64,000 bases of DNA from positions 27,440 to 91,439 of the forward strand of contig CAZTTG010000009.1 in the NCBI GenBank assembly GCA_964615935.1, read 5' to 3'. The stretch's first letter is position 1; each line of letters begins with the position of its first letter. This stretch comes from CAZTTG01 sp964615935 (GTDB lineage: Bacteria > Planctomycetota > UBA1135 > GCA-002686595). This document shows positions 42,556-50,965 of the stretch, one piece after another. The translations under genes were made by a program, and so were the position numbers. The notes beneath the pieces were generated by a model. That model ran no database searches, was not told the origin of the DNA, and was given only the letters and a program-made list of their open reading frames with translations.

Positions 42556-43284
42556 ATGTCCGAGCCCCGCATCAGCGTCGTCCTGCCCCTCTTCGACGAG
42601 GCCCGGCTGCTGGAGCCGCTGCTGGATGCCCTGATCCCGCACCTCGAGGCCATCGATCCCGACTTCGAGGTGGTGTGCGTCGACGACGGCTCGGGCGACG
42701 AGACGCCGCGGCTTCTGCAGGAGCGGGCCGCGCGCGATCCGCGCCTGCGCGTCCGGACCCTGCCCCGGAACCGCGGCAAGGGCGCGGCGGTGCGCGAGGG
42801 CATGCTGGCGGCGCGCGGGCGCCTGCGCCTGTTCCTCGACGCCGACCTCTCGACCGACCTGGCCGCCACGCAGGACGTGCTGCGCGCCCTCGAGGCCGGA
42901 GCCGACCTGGTCTTCGGCAGCCGACACGCCCCGGGCGCGCGGATCGCCCGGCGCCAGCCCGCGGCGCGCGAGATGCTGGGCCGCTGCTTCCGCCGGATGT
43001 CGAAGGCGCTCCTCGCGCCGTCGGTGCAGGACTTCACCTGCGGCTTCAAGGGCTTCACCGCCCGGGCCGCGGAGCGGATCTTCCCCCGCTCGAGGATCGA
43101 CGGCTGGGCCTTCGACGCCGAGATCGCGGTGATCGCGCGCGCGCTCGGCCTGCGCCTCGAGGAGGTGAGCGTGGTCTGGAGCCACGTCGAGGGGGGCAAG
43201 GTGCGGCTCCTGCGCGCGTCCCTCACCTCGGCCCGCGACCTCGCGCGCATCCTGATCCTGCGCCTGGCGGGGCGCTACCGCTGA
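42556..43284 (+). CDS. Family 2 glycosyltransferase (dolichyl-phosphate-glucose/mannose synthase-like)
   Basis: 242 residues. GT-A fold motifs are clear: ISVVLPLFDEARLLEPLL at the N-terminus, FEVVCVDDGSGDET, RNRGKGAAVREGMLAARG, the DxD-like LDADLSTD, LVFGSRHAPGA and DFTCGFKGFTARAAERIF. The last two are typical of polyprenyl-phosphate glycosyltransferases of the DPM1/ALG5 type, which transfer glucose or mannose from a nucleotide sugar to a lipid carrier at the membrane. No C-terminal membrane helix is present. The methyltransferase start overlaps its stop (TGATG), so the two likely act together in making a surface glycan. Confidence 0.9.
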   Translation: MSEPRISVVLPLFDEARLLEPLLDALIPHLEAIDPDFEVVCVDDGSGDETPRLLQERAARDPRLRVRTLPRNRGKGAAVREGMLAARGRLRLFLDADLSTDLAATQDVLRALEAGADLVFGSRHAPGARIARRQPAAREMLGRCFRRMSKALLAPSVQDFTCGFKGFTARAAERIFPRSRIDGWAFDAEIAVIARALGLRLEEVSVVWSHVEGGKVRLLRASLTSARDLARILILRLAGRYR

Positions 43285-44045
43285 TGGATGCCGCGGCCCT
43301 CCGGGAGATGCGCGAGCTCGAGGACCGCCACTGGTGGTTCCGCGGCCGGCGCCTCGCGCTCGAGCCACTGCTGGCCGAGGCTCGATCGGCCTGCCGGGAG
43401 GGCCCGGCCCTGGACCTGGGCTGCGGGACCGGGGGAAACCTGCGCTTCCTGGCCGAGGAACTCGGCCTGGGCGCGGTGGGGCTGGATGCCGACCCGGCGG
43501 CCCTCTCCCTGTGCCGGGAGCGCTCGCTCGGCGCGGGGCTCCTGCGCGGCGATGCGGCGGCCCTTCCGATCCGCACGGCGAGCCTGGCGCTGGTCACCGC
43601 CCTCGACGTCCTGGAGCACCTCGACGACGATCGCACCGCCCTGCGAGAGATCCGCCGCGTCCTGCGGCCGGGAGGGAAGCTCGTGGCGAGCGTGCCGGCC
43701 GGCCCCTGGCTCTGGTCGCCCCACGACGAGGCCCTGGGCCACCGGCGTCGCTACCGCCCGCGCGAGCTCGAGTCGCGCCTGCTCGAGGCGGGCTTCGAGG
43801 TGGAGCGGGTTCGCGGCTTCAACTTCCTCCTCCTGCCTCCGATCGCCGCGGTGCGGCTCCTGCGCCGGGGGCTGGCGCGCCTGCGGGGCGCCCGCGGCGG
43901 CCGCACCGACTTCTTCGCCCTGCCGGGCCCCCTCGACCGGGCGATGACCCCGCTCTTCCGCCTGGAGCGGGCCTTGAGCCAGCGCCTTCCGATCCGGTTC
44001 GGGGTATCCCTTGTGTTTCTGGCGAGGCGCTCCGACGCGAGCTGA
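43284..44045 (+). CDS. Class I SAM-dependent methyltransferase
   Basis: 253 residues with motif I ALDLGCGTGGNLRFLAEE (about 41-58), VGLDADPAALSLCRER, LVTALDVLEHLDDD and RRVLRPGGKLVASVPAG; the EDRHWWFRGRR opening and HRRRYRPRELESRLLEAGFEVERVRGFNFLLLPP later are typical of methyltransferases in polysaccharide and lipid-glycan clusters. The C-terminal region has a hydrophobic patch that may contact the membrane. Translationally coupled to the glycosyltransferase. The acceptor is unknown. Confidence 0.88.
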   Translation: MDAAALREMRELEDRHWWFRGRRLALEPLLAEARSACREGPALDLGCGTGGNLRFLAEELGLGAVGLDADPAALSLCRERSLGAGLLRGDAAALPIRTASLALVTALDVLEHLDDDRTALREIRRVLRPGGKLVASVPAGPWLWSPHDEALGHRRRYRPRELESRLLEAGFEVERVRGFNFLLLPPIAAVRLLRRGLARLRGARGGRTDFFALPGPLDRAMTPLFRLERALSQRLPIRFGVSLVFLARRSDAS

Positions 44046-44336
44046 GCGGTCCCGAATCGCGATCCTCGGCCCCGCTCACCGGGCGCCATGATAGGCTAGG
44101 GTTGCCCCCTCGATCGCGACCCCAAGGCACTTCGGGAGGAACCATCATGATCCGACGCTCATTGCAGGGCTCCTGACATAGGTGCGTGGAGTGGCGGCAT
44201 TGGCCGAATGCCGTTCATTCACGATGAGGGGGTGCGTCATAAGGTATGCAACGCTTTGACGGGGGCCGCGATCGACACCGACCAGGGAGCGAGCCCGACA
44301 CGCCGTTTCCCTGCTGAGCCATGAGCGGATGGTTGC
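44046..44336. other. Intergenic region with mini-ORF and hairpin
   Basis: A strong GGGAGGAACC site precedes ATG 44147, which opens a nine-codon frame MIRRSLQGS ending TGA 44176. A 7-bp hairpin (CGGCATT, loop GGCCG, AATGCCG) occupies 44195-44213. The second half is less GC-rich than the neighbouring genes. The mini-ORF could be the decayed start of a signal peptide gene or a leader; nothing else is supported. Confidence 0.4.
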
Positions 44337-45305
44337 ATGAATCGGGGCGCATGTGTCAGGAGCCCTGCATTGTGGGCGGTGGCTCTCGCCGCCCTCCTCT
44401 CCAGCACGGCCTCGGCGCAGACCATCTGCCACGCCGAGAACGACGGCCCCAACTTCATGGACAACGTCTCCATGGGCGGCCCCGGACTTCTGCTGGGAGT
44501 CCAGTTCACCTCGCCCATCTCCTTCGACGTGACGCGCATGGAGATCTTCACCGGCGAGGGCAGCGGAGCGAACACCTTGTCGATATGGAGCCACGACTCG
44601 GGCAACAACCAGCCCGGCGCGCAGCTCGGCGGCCAGGGCTCGTGGGCCATGAGCGCCGCCAACGACTGGCAGGGCGCCGACCTGACCACCCCGACCTCGC
44701 TGACCGCAGGCACCGTCTACTGGATGGTGTGGGGCTGCATCAACGGCTCCCAGTGCAGCGTCGATCTGCCCCAGACCTTCCTCGGCCAGCCCTACATGGG
44801 CTCCTTCAACGGCGGTGGGAGCTGGAGCGGCCCGTTCCAGTTCGCCGATCGCCACTGGAAGTTCCGCCTGTACGGCAACTGCGGCGGTGGGCCCATCGTC
44901 TACTGCACGGCCAAGATGAACTCGCTGGGCTGCACCCCGGCCATGGCCTTCGCCGGCACCCCCAGCAAGGCGGGCACCGGCACCTTCGACCTCACCGCCA
45001 GCCAGGTCATCAACAACAAGAACGGGATCTGCTTCTACGGCTTCGCCCCGGCGGCGATCCCCTTCCAGGGCGGCTACCTGTGCGTGCAGCCGCCCATCAA
45101 GCGGACGCCGGTGCAGAACTCCGGCGGCAACCCGCCGCCCAACGACTGCTCCGGGACCTTCGCCCTCGACTTCAACACGATCGCCCCCGGAGACCCGAAC
45201 ATCCTGGTCGGGACGACGGTCGACAGCCAGTACTGGTACCGGGATCCAGCCTCGCCATCCACCACGGGCCTCACCGACGCGGTGGAGTTCGTGGTCGGGC
45301 CCTGA
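44337..45305 (+). CDS. Secreted protein with lineage C-terminal WYRDP domain
   Basis: 322 residues with signal peptide (ALWAVALAALLSSTASAQ). Residues about 30-180 form a beta-rich module (VQFTSPISFDVTRMEIFTGEGSGANTLSIW, AGTVYWMVWG, WKFRLYGNC) like the choice-of-anchor domains of bacterial surface proteins. From GGGPIVYCTAKMNSLGCTPAM (about 185) to the end it is the same C-terminal domain as in the broken gene ending at 8306: VINNKNGICFYG, PFQGGYLC, QNSGGNPPPNDCSG, WYRDPASPSTTGLTDAVEFVV. Paired Cys suggest disulfides outside the cell. No enzymatic motif. A perfect 12-bp hairpin follows. Confidence 0.82.
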   Translation: MNRGACVRSPALWAVALAALLSSTASAQTICHAENDGPNFMDNVSMGGPGLLLGVQFTSPISFDVTRMEIFTGEGSGANTLSIWSHDSGNNQPGAQLGGQGSWAMSAANDWQGADLTTPTSLTAGTVYWMVWGCINGSQCSVDLPQTFLGQPYMGSFNGGGSWSGPFQFADRHWKFRLYGNCGGGPIVYCTAKMNSLGCTPAMAFAGTPSKAGTGTFDLTASQVINNKNGICFYGFAPAAIPFQGGYLCVQPPIKRTPVQNSGGNPPPNDCSGTFALDFNTIAPGDPNILVGTTVDSQYWYRDPASPSTTGLTDAVEFVVGP

Positions 45306-45350
45306 TCGCAGGGGACACCCGCAGAGACGGATGACCCGGGAATCGAAAGG

Positions 45351-45391
45351 CCCGGGGCACCGCTCGGCCCGCCGCCGACCGGTGCCCCGGG
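45351..45391 (+). terminator. Strong 12-bp hairpin
   Basis: CCCGGGGCACCG (45351-45362) and CGGTGCCCCGGG (45380-45391) pair perfectly around a 17-base loop, 46 bases after the stop of the secreted-protein gene. No U-tract follows, so Rho-independent activity is likely but not certain. Confidence 0.6.
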
Positions 45392-45491
45392 TCGCTCATT
45401 CCGCGCCTCCCCGCGGGGATTCCAGGGACCGAGCGTGAAGATCCCCCCCGAGCGCCGGTACAAGGGGCTCCACCCGAACACGCGAGGAACC

Positions 45492-47324
45492 ATGAAAGCG
45501 ATCCATCTGCTGGCGGCCGCGGCGAGCGCGCTTCCGCTCCTCGGCTGCGCTTCGATCGGAGGGCCCGGCGAGGAGCCCATACCCACCACCAATCAGGACG
45601 GGCTGGTGCTCTACTGCGGCGGCCTGGACGCGCTCCTTCCCGACGAGCGGGACCAGGGCCTCGAGCGGGCCTTCGACCTCCTGGGCGACCGCGCCTACGA
45701 GCTGTCGACCGAGCTCGGCGCCTCCGAGATCCCGTGGCCCGCCCTGGAGCTCCTCTTCGAGCTCCTGGCCTGCCCGGCGAGCCTGCGGGGAGGGCCGGAC
45801 GACGGCAGCACCACCCACTCGGATGCGCACATGGGCCCGCCCTTCTACGCGCAGCTCGCCTTCGAGCACGAGCGCCCGGAGGAGCTGGCGGCGCGCTTCG
45901 CCGATCTGCTGTCGCTCCACGCGCCCCTGCCCTCCGAGCCCCACCGTACGGTGGACGGCCTGCAGGTCGTGAACCTGCCGCCCGGCCCGGCCTGGCACGG
46001 CGTGCTGGAGGGCGAGGACGGCCGCGCCTTCGTGGTGGGCATCGGCGACCACCAGACGAGCGCCCTGGGCCTGGGCTCCATGGGGCTGCCGGGCGGCGTG
46101 GAGCCGGTGCTGGCCATGAAGGCCGACCTGGCCCAGCTCGTTCCGCTGGTGGCGCGTCACCCCGAGGTGGACGAGGAGCAGCTCCATGCGATCCTCGAGC
46201 TCGTGGGCCTGGGCCCGGAGATCGGCTCGATCCTCGCGGCGGTGGGCTTCGACGAGGAGGGCGGACACGGCAGCCTGCGAGTGGAGGGCTACGCGCGGCA
46301 GCTGGCCGACACGACGCCGGCCGTGCTCTCCCCCCTGCCGCCCGAGACCTTCCACCTGATCCCGGCCGACGCCACCTGGGCCGAGGCCGTCCGCGTGGAC
46401 CTCTCGGGACTCCTGGGGATGGTCGAGATGCTGGTCGACCAGAGGGGCGCGGACCTCGAGGGGGTCTTCGCCATGATCGAGGCGCAGATCGGCCTGCACC
46501 CCGAGTACGACCTCCTCGACCACCTGGGCCACACCGCCGGCGGCTACTGCTCGATGAGCACCGGGGGCGGGGGCCTGACCTCCCTGGTGGTCTTCCTCGA
46601 GGTGGCCGGGCCCCACGACCTCTGGGACACCCTCACCGCGGTGCAGGAGCTGGTCCGGCAGTGGTCGGAGGGCGATGCCGACGGCCGCGTGGCCCTGCGC
46701 ACCTGGCGGCACGGCGAGACCGAGGCCATGAGCCTGCGCTTCCCCGGCCTGCCCGTCCCGGTGGAGCCCTCCTTCGCCATCTCCAAGGGCTGGCTCCTGG
46801 CGGCGGCCACGCCCATGGCCCTGGTGGCGGCGATCGAGCAGCAGCTCGGCGAGGGGCCCGACCTCTCCGATCGGGCGGACTTCCGCGAGAACGGCGCCGG
46901 GGAGCTCGAGGACCTGGTGGCCTTCGAGTTCTCGGACACCGGCTGGTGGGTGAGCCGGGGCTACGGGCTGATGGGTCTCGGAATGAGCGCGGTGGCCAAC
47001 GCACTGCGCAGCCCGGTCGATCCCGACCGCGAGCCCGGCCTGCTCCTGCCGCCCCTCTCGGAGCTCGTGCGCGACGCGCATCCCTGGGTGGCGGTGGCCC
47101 GAATCGAGGGCGAGGACTACGCCATGAGGTTCCGCTTCGACCGCTCGTGGATGGTGAACGCGACCGCCGTGGCCGGCAACGCGGGGCCGATGATCCTGGC
47201 GGCCATGGGCCTCGGCACCTTCGCCCTGGCCCGGGTCGCGGAGCCGGCCTGGGAGTCCGGGCTCGAGGCCCAGATAGAGGAGCCGCCCGAGGAGGTTTTC
47301 GAGTTCGAGCTCGACGACGAGTGA
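45492..47324 (+). CDS. Lipoprotein of unknown function, possibly DUF3352-like
   Basis: 610 residues. ATG 45492 gives MKAIHLLAAAASALPLLGCAS, a textbook lipoprotein signal; an in-frame ATG at 45435 would put the signal 19 residues inside. The mature protein alternates acidic helical stretches with strands (EDGRAFVVGIGDH, TFHLIPADATWAEAVRVDLSGLLGMVEMLVDQRG, GYCSMSTGGGGLTSLVVFLEV), a pattern like DUF3352 surface proteins, though I cannot confirm it. A hydrophobic stretch near the end (MILAAMGLGTFALA) and an acidic tail follow. Conserved family and role unknown. The BtpA gene begins 13 bases after the stop. Confidence 0.72.
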   Translation: MKAIHLLAAAASALPLLGCASIGGPGEEPIPTTNQDGLVLYCGGLDALLPDERDQGLERAFDLLGDRAYELSTELGASEIPWPALELLFELLACPASLRGGPDDGSTTHSDAHMGPPFYAQLAFEHERPEELAARFADLLSLHAPLPSEPHRTVDGLQVVNLPPGPAWHGVLEGEDGRAFVVGIGDHQTSALGLGSMGLPGGVEPVLAMKADLAQLVPLVARHPEVDEEQLHAILELVGLGPEIGSILAAVGFDEEGGHGSLRVEGYARQLADTTPAVLSPLPPETFHLIPADATWAEAVRVDLSGLLGMVEMLVDQRGADLEGVFAMIEAQIGLHPEYDLLDHLGHTAGGYCSMSTGGGGLTSLVVFLEVAGPHDLWDTLTAVQELVRQWSEGDADGRVALRTWRHGETEAMSLRFPGLPVPVEPSFAISKGWLLAAATPMALVAAIEQQLGEGPDLSDRADFRENGAGELEDLVAFEFSDTGWWVSRGYGLMGLGMSAVANALRSPVDPDREPGLLLPPLSELVRDAHPWVAVARIEGEDYAMRFRFDRSWMVNATAVAGNAGPMILAAMGLGTFALARVAEPAWESGLEAQIEEPPEEVFEFELDDE

Positions 47325-47337
47325 GCCCACCCTCCCC

Positions 47338-48123
47338 ATGCTCGACCTCCTCCCCTCCCGCCCCCTCCTCATCGGCGCGGTCCACCTGGCGGCGACGCCG
47401 GGTGCGCCGCGCTGGTCGGGGGACATGGGGGCCCTGCTCGAGGGAGCGCGCTCGGACGCGGAGGCGCTGTTCGCCGGCGGCTGCGACGCGGTCATCGTGG
47501 AGAACTTCGGCGACGCGCCCTTCTTCGCCGAGCGCGTGCCGGCCGAGACCCTGGCCGCCATGGCGCTGGCCGTGCAGGCGGTGCAGGCGGTCGCCTCCGG
47601 GCCGGTGGGCGTCAACGTCCTGCGCAACGACGCGCGCGCCGCCCTGGGGCTCGCCGCCGCGACCGGCGCCGACTTCCTCCGGGTCAACGTCCACACCGGG
47701 GCCATGCTCACCGACCAGGGCCTGATCCGCGGCCGCGCGGCCGAGACCCTGCGGGAGCGCGCGCGGCTGTGCCCGGGCGCGAGGATCCTGGCGGACGTGC
47801 ACGTCAAGCACGCGGTCCCCCTCGCGGACGAGCCCATCGGCCGGGCCGCCGCCGACGCGGTGCACCGCGGCCTGGCCGACGCCGTGGTGGTGAGCGGGCC
47901 CGCCACCGGCCAGCCCCCGAGCGCGGAGCGGGTGGCCGAGGTCCGGGAGGCGGTGGGGGAGGCACCGATCCTGATCGGCTCGGGCCTCAGCGAGGCCAAC
48001 GCGCGCGAGCTCCTGCGGCTCGCCAACGGGGCCATCGTCGGGACGCAGCTCAAGCGTGAGGGGGACGTGACCCGGCCGGTGGACGCCGAGCGCGTGGCCC
48101 GGATGCGCGGGATCCTGGGCTGA
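47338..48123 (+). CDS. BtpA/SgcQ family TIM-barrel protein
   Basis: 261 residues with the family pattern: LLIGAVHLAATPGAPRW at the N-terminus, GCDAVIVENFGDAPFF, GPVGVNVLRNDARAALGLAAATGADFLRVNVHTGAMLTDQGLI, ILADVHVKHAV, DAVVVSGPATGQPP, LIGSGLSEANARELL and the end AIVGTQLKREGD. BtpA is needed for photosystem I assembly in cyanobacteria and SgcQ is tied to sugar metabolism; in non-photosynthetic bacteria the role is unknown, and a nucleoside or sugar-related enzyme is likely. Cytoplasmic. Confidence 0.92.
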   Translation: MLDLLPSRPLLIGAVHLAATPGAPRWSGDMGALLEGARSDAEALFAGGCDAVIVENFGDAPFFAERVPAETLAAMALAVQAVQAVASGPVGVNVLRNDARAALGLAAATGADFLRVNVHTGAMLTDQGLIRGRAAETLRERARLCPGARILADVHVKHAVPLADEPIGRAAADAVHRGLADAVVVSGPATGQPPSAERVAEVREAVGEAPILIGSGLSEANARELLRLANGAIVGTQLKREGDVTRPVDAERVARMRGILG

Positions 48124-48196
48124 GCCGACGCGGGCGGGGGTGGAGCGCGGGCGCCGCGCGGCCCGGCTGCCGTCCCCTCGTACTCAGGCGCCCCCT

Positions 48197-48817
48197 TTGA
48201 AGAGCATCCGCGCGATCCACACCTGCGACCGGGCCAGAAAGCCCGCACGAGCCGCGTGCGGGGAGGAGCACCCGAGTCGGGGGGGCTTCACCCTCCTCGA
48301 GGCACTCATCGGGATGGCGGTCCTCCTGATCGCCCTGATCGGGCTCTCGGCGGCCATCGTCTCGAGCTCCAAGCTGATCCGCACTCAGGCCGAGGCGGAT
48401 CGGGCGCGGATCGCCGCGCGGACGGCCCTCGAGCAGATTCAGGACGTCCCCTTCGCCGAGGCCTTCGTCACCTTCAACTCGGATCCGCAGGACGATCCCG
48501 GCGGGGTGGGCACGGCGCCCGGCGACGTCTTCGTGGTGGAGGGCCTCAACCTGACCGTCGGCAACGCGGGCGGGACCCACGGCAGGGTTCTGATGCCCGT
48601 CATACCGTCCCCGGGGGGCGGCACGGCGCTCGAGCTTCGCGAGGACTTCGCGGATCCGCGACTGGGCATGCCCCGCGATCTCAACGGCGATGGCGTGATC
48701 GACCTGGAGGACCACTCGGGGGATTACATCATCCTGCCCATGCGCGTCATGGTGGAGTGGCGCAGCCCCTCGGGGAACCGAAACATCGAGCTGGGAGCGC
48801 TGCTCAGCGCGCGGTGA
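48197..48817 (+). CDS. PilV-like minor pseudopilin
   Basis: About 206 residues from TTG 48197; GTG 48140 in frame would give a 49-residue leader, longer than usual. The prepilin site is GG|FTLLEALIGMAVLLIALIGLSAAIV, with Glu at +5 of the mature protein and a 20-residue hydrophobic helix, so it is cut and N-methylated by prepilin peptidase. The remainder (RIAARTALEQIQDVPFAEAF ... DYIILPMRVMVEW) fits type IV pilus modification/minor pilins. Located at the inner membrane before assembly. Its TGA overlaps the next gene's ATG, starting a pilus-like operon. Confidence 0.82.
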   Translation: MKSIRAIHTCDRARKPARAACGEEHPSRGGFTLLEALIGMAVLLIALIGLSAAIVSSSKLIRTQAEADRARIAARTALEQIQDVPFAEAFVTFNSDPQDDPGGVGTAPGDVFVVEGLNLTVGNAGGTHGRVLMPVIPSPGGGTALELREDFADPRLGMPRDLNGDGVIDLEDHSGDYIILPMRVMVEWRSPSGNRNIELGALLSAR

Positions 48818-49476
48818 TGAGGATGAAGAGGCGCTTCCATCGTCGTTCGGGGCTCACCCTGGTCGAGCTGACGGTGTCCTGCATGGTGCTCACCCTGGTG
48901 CTCGGGGGAGTCCTGGGGGTGGCCATCTCGAGCACCGGCGCTCTGCAGCAGGGGATCGTGACGGCCGACCTCCAGGCCCGGGGGCAGCGGGTCATCGACC
49001 GCGTGGCCCGGGAGCTGGGCAGCGCCGGCGTGGCGGGACTGCAGCCCACGCCCTTCCCCCTGACTCCCCTGTGGAGCCCGAGCGTGGAGTACCAGCGGAA
49101 CATCGGCTGGACGGGCACGGCCATCCAGTGGAGCCCGAGCACGCGTCTGACGTGGGAGCTCGATCCCTCCGAGATCGACAACGGCTTCGACGACAACCGC
49201 AACGGCCTGATCGACGAGGGTCTGATCAGCTGGACCGAGAACCCCGGCCTGCCGGGGGAGAGGCGGGTCGTGCTCGCGCGGGGCGTGGCCGAGTTTCTCG
49301 AGGGAGAGCTCTTCAACGGGGTGGATGACAACGGGAACGGTCTGATCGACGAGACGGGGGCTGCCTTCGTCCGGGAGGGGGACCACCTGGTCGTCCGCCT
49401 GAGCCTGGCGCGGGCAGGCCGGGCAGGAGCGGTCATCTTCTGCACCCTTCAGGACTCCGTCCTCATCCGCAACTGA
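48817..49476 (+). CDS. PilW-like minor pseudopilin
   Basis: 219 residues from ATG 48817, overlapping the previous stop. A short leader ends RRSG|LTLVELTVSCMVLTLVLGGVLG, with Glu+5, the mark of a type IV prepilin. Later VIDRVARELGSAGVAG is typical of PilW. Two Asp/Asn-rich loops, DNGFDDNRNGLIDEG (near residue 122) and NGVDDNGNGLIDETG (near 168), resemble calcium-binding loops and recur in pseudopilins of several phyla. Expected to be a minor component at the pilus or pseudopilus tip. Confidence 0.85.
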   Translation: MRMKRRFHRRSGLTLVELTVSCMVLTLVLGGVLGVAISSTGALQQGIVTADLQARGQRVIDRVARELGSAGVAGLQPTPFPLTPLWSPSVEYQRNIGWTGTAIQWSPSTRLTWELDPSEIDNGFDDNRNGLIDEGLISWTENPGLPGERRVVLARGVAEFLEGELFNGVDDNGNGLIDETGAAFVREGDHLVVRLSLARAGRAGAVIFCTLQDSVLIRN

Positions 49477-49485
49477 GAGGCCCAC

Positions 49486-50061
49486 ATGCTGCTCGGAGCC
49501 CGAAATCCAGACCCGACCCGGCGGGGATCGGCGGTGATCCCCTCGCTGGTGGTCGTCGTGCTCCTGGGCTCGATCGCCTCCGCCACCCTGGCTCTGGGGC
49601 TGGCCCGGCACCACGAGGGCGAGAGCCGGCGGGCGCAGGACCGGGCGCTGTCCGCCGCCGAGAGCGGTGTGAGCGAGGCGATCGTCGCCGTCGTCCAGGC
49701 CATCGATCAGGGCGAGGACGTCCCCGCGGCGCTGGGCTCGCCCCAGGCCCCCCTGGGGACCGTGGGCGACCGGTACTGGATCGGCATCACCGCCGATGCG
49801 GAGGAGCGCTTCTTCACCCTGACCTCGCAGGGGAGGTACATGAACGCCACCCGCGCCATCCAGGTGGTGATGGAGCGGCAGGGGGGAGGCGTCTACGCCA
49901 ACGCGCTCTTCGCGGGCAACGACTCGGGTGACCCGGCCTACGTCATGCCCTTCGGCGGAGTGGGCGGGCAGGCGGACGAGGTGACCGGCGACGTCTACTC
50001 GGGCGGGGTCGTGGAGCTCACCGGCGATTCCGCGGTCAACGGCACCATCCGGGCCCTGTAG
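49486..50061 (+). CDS. PilX-like pilus assembly protein, N-terminal part before in-frame TAG
   Basis: 191 residues, nine bases after the PilW-like gene. It has an N-terminal membrane helix (RRGSAVIPSLVVVVLLGSIASATLALGLA) and the RALSAAESGVSEAIVAVVQ helix that characterises PilX N-terminal domains. The frame stops at TAG 50059-50061 in the middle of a beta-rich region (GDVYSGGVVELTGDSAVNGTIRAL) and continues in the same frame for a further 293 codons. So this is the front half of one gene 49486-50943 of about 484 residues, either interrupted by a recent nonsense change or sequence error, or read through. Confidence 0.78.
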   Translation: MLLGARNPDPTRRGSAVIPSLVVVVLLGSIASATLALGLARHHEGESRRAQDRALSAAESGVSEAIVAVVQAIDQGEDVPAALGSPQAPLGTVGDRYWIGITADAEERFFTLTSQGRYMNATRAIQVVMERQGGGVYANALFAGNDSGDPAYVMPFGGVGGQADEVTGDVYSGGVVELTGDSAVNGTIRAL

Positions 50062-50943
50062 GGGATCGTCGGCGGAAACGGGGAGGTGGGCGAGGCGCAG
50101 TCTCCCCCCGACATCCCCGGCATGGAGTACGACATCAACCACGATTACGACGTGGCGGCTCTCTTCTCGGGGGCGTCTTACAAGTCTGACGCCCTCGGCG
50201 GCAAGGCCTGGCAGGTCGCGCAGAGCAACCCCGCGCACATCTTCCGCAGGAATCCCAGCGACCGCAAGTCGCAGACCAACCTGACCGCCAAGGACGACTA
50301 CTTCCTGGAGGATCCCTACGAGGACGTGCACGTGGACCGGAACCAGAACGGCAAGGACGCGACCAAGGTCACGCTGAGCGGGGCACCCGGGAAGCCGGGC
50401 GTGAACGGGTCGGACAAGGTCTACTACATCGACGGCAACCTGTGGCTCCACAACAAGAAGACCTACTCCTTCAAGATCAAGGCCAGCGGGCACTCCCGGG
50501 TCACCTTCGTGGTCAAGGGGAACATCTACTTCTCGGACAACCTCTTCTACTTCAACAAGAACAAGGAGGGGACCGCCCTCGTCGCCATCAAGGACGAGAC
50601 CGTGCCCGACAGCGGGAACATCTACTTCGGTGACCCGGTCTTCGGGACCCTGGTGGAGATGAACGCCCTCATGTACGCCGAGGCCGACTTCCACGACTTC
50701 AACCTGGACGCCTCGGGCTCGGCCAAGGTCCGGGTCAACGGCAACATGACCGCCGGCAACCAGGTCCTGATCGAGCGGGACTACGTGGACAAGTACGGCA
50801 ACGTCCAGCACTCGAAGCTCACGGTGGACTTCGACGACCGCATCGCCACCGGCGCCCTGGTGCTCCCCGGGCTTCCGCAGTCGACGGGGCAGACCGGCGG
50901 GCTGTCGCTGGCGTCCTGGCGGGAGGTCTCTCCCGACGCCTGA
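50062..50943 (+). CDS. PilX-like protein, C-terminal part after in-frame TAG
   Basis: 293 codons in the same frame as the preceding CDS, beginning GIVGGNGEVGEAQSPPDIPGM directly after the TAG. An in-frame GTG at 50086 could serve as a start if translated alone, but it lacks a convincing ribosome site. The sequence is a repetitive beta-structure (KVYYIDGNLWLHNKKTYSFKI, RVTFVVKGNIYFSDNLFYFNKNKEG, SGNIYFGDPVFGTLVEMNALMYAE, AKVRVNGNMTAGNQVLIERDY), like the extracytoplasmic part of large PilX or PilY-adjacent proteins. The uninterrupted frame argues against old decay. Confidence 0.72.
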   Translation, partial: GIVGGNGEVGEAQSPPDIPGMEYDINHDYDVAALFSGASYKSDALGGKAWQVAQSNPAHIFRRNPSDRKSQTNLTAKDDYFLEDPYEDVHVDRNQNGKDATKVTLSGAPGKPGVNGSDKVYYIDGNLWLHNKKTYSFKIKASGHSRVTFVVKGNIYFSDNLFYFNKNKEGTALVAIKDETVPDSGNIYFGDPVFGTLVEMNALMYAEADFHDFNLDASGSAKVRVNGNMTAGNQVLIERDYVDKYGNVQHSKLTVDFDDRIATGALVLPGLPQSTGQTGGLSLASWREVSPDA

Positions 50944-50965
50944 GGCGGGTGAGGGGACGCGATCC

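Noticed and set aside
7848..50061. Genome-wide TAG reassignment to a sense codon
   Set aside because: Many complete genes end at TAG with neighbouring genes starting immediately after, so TAG works as a stop.
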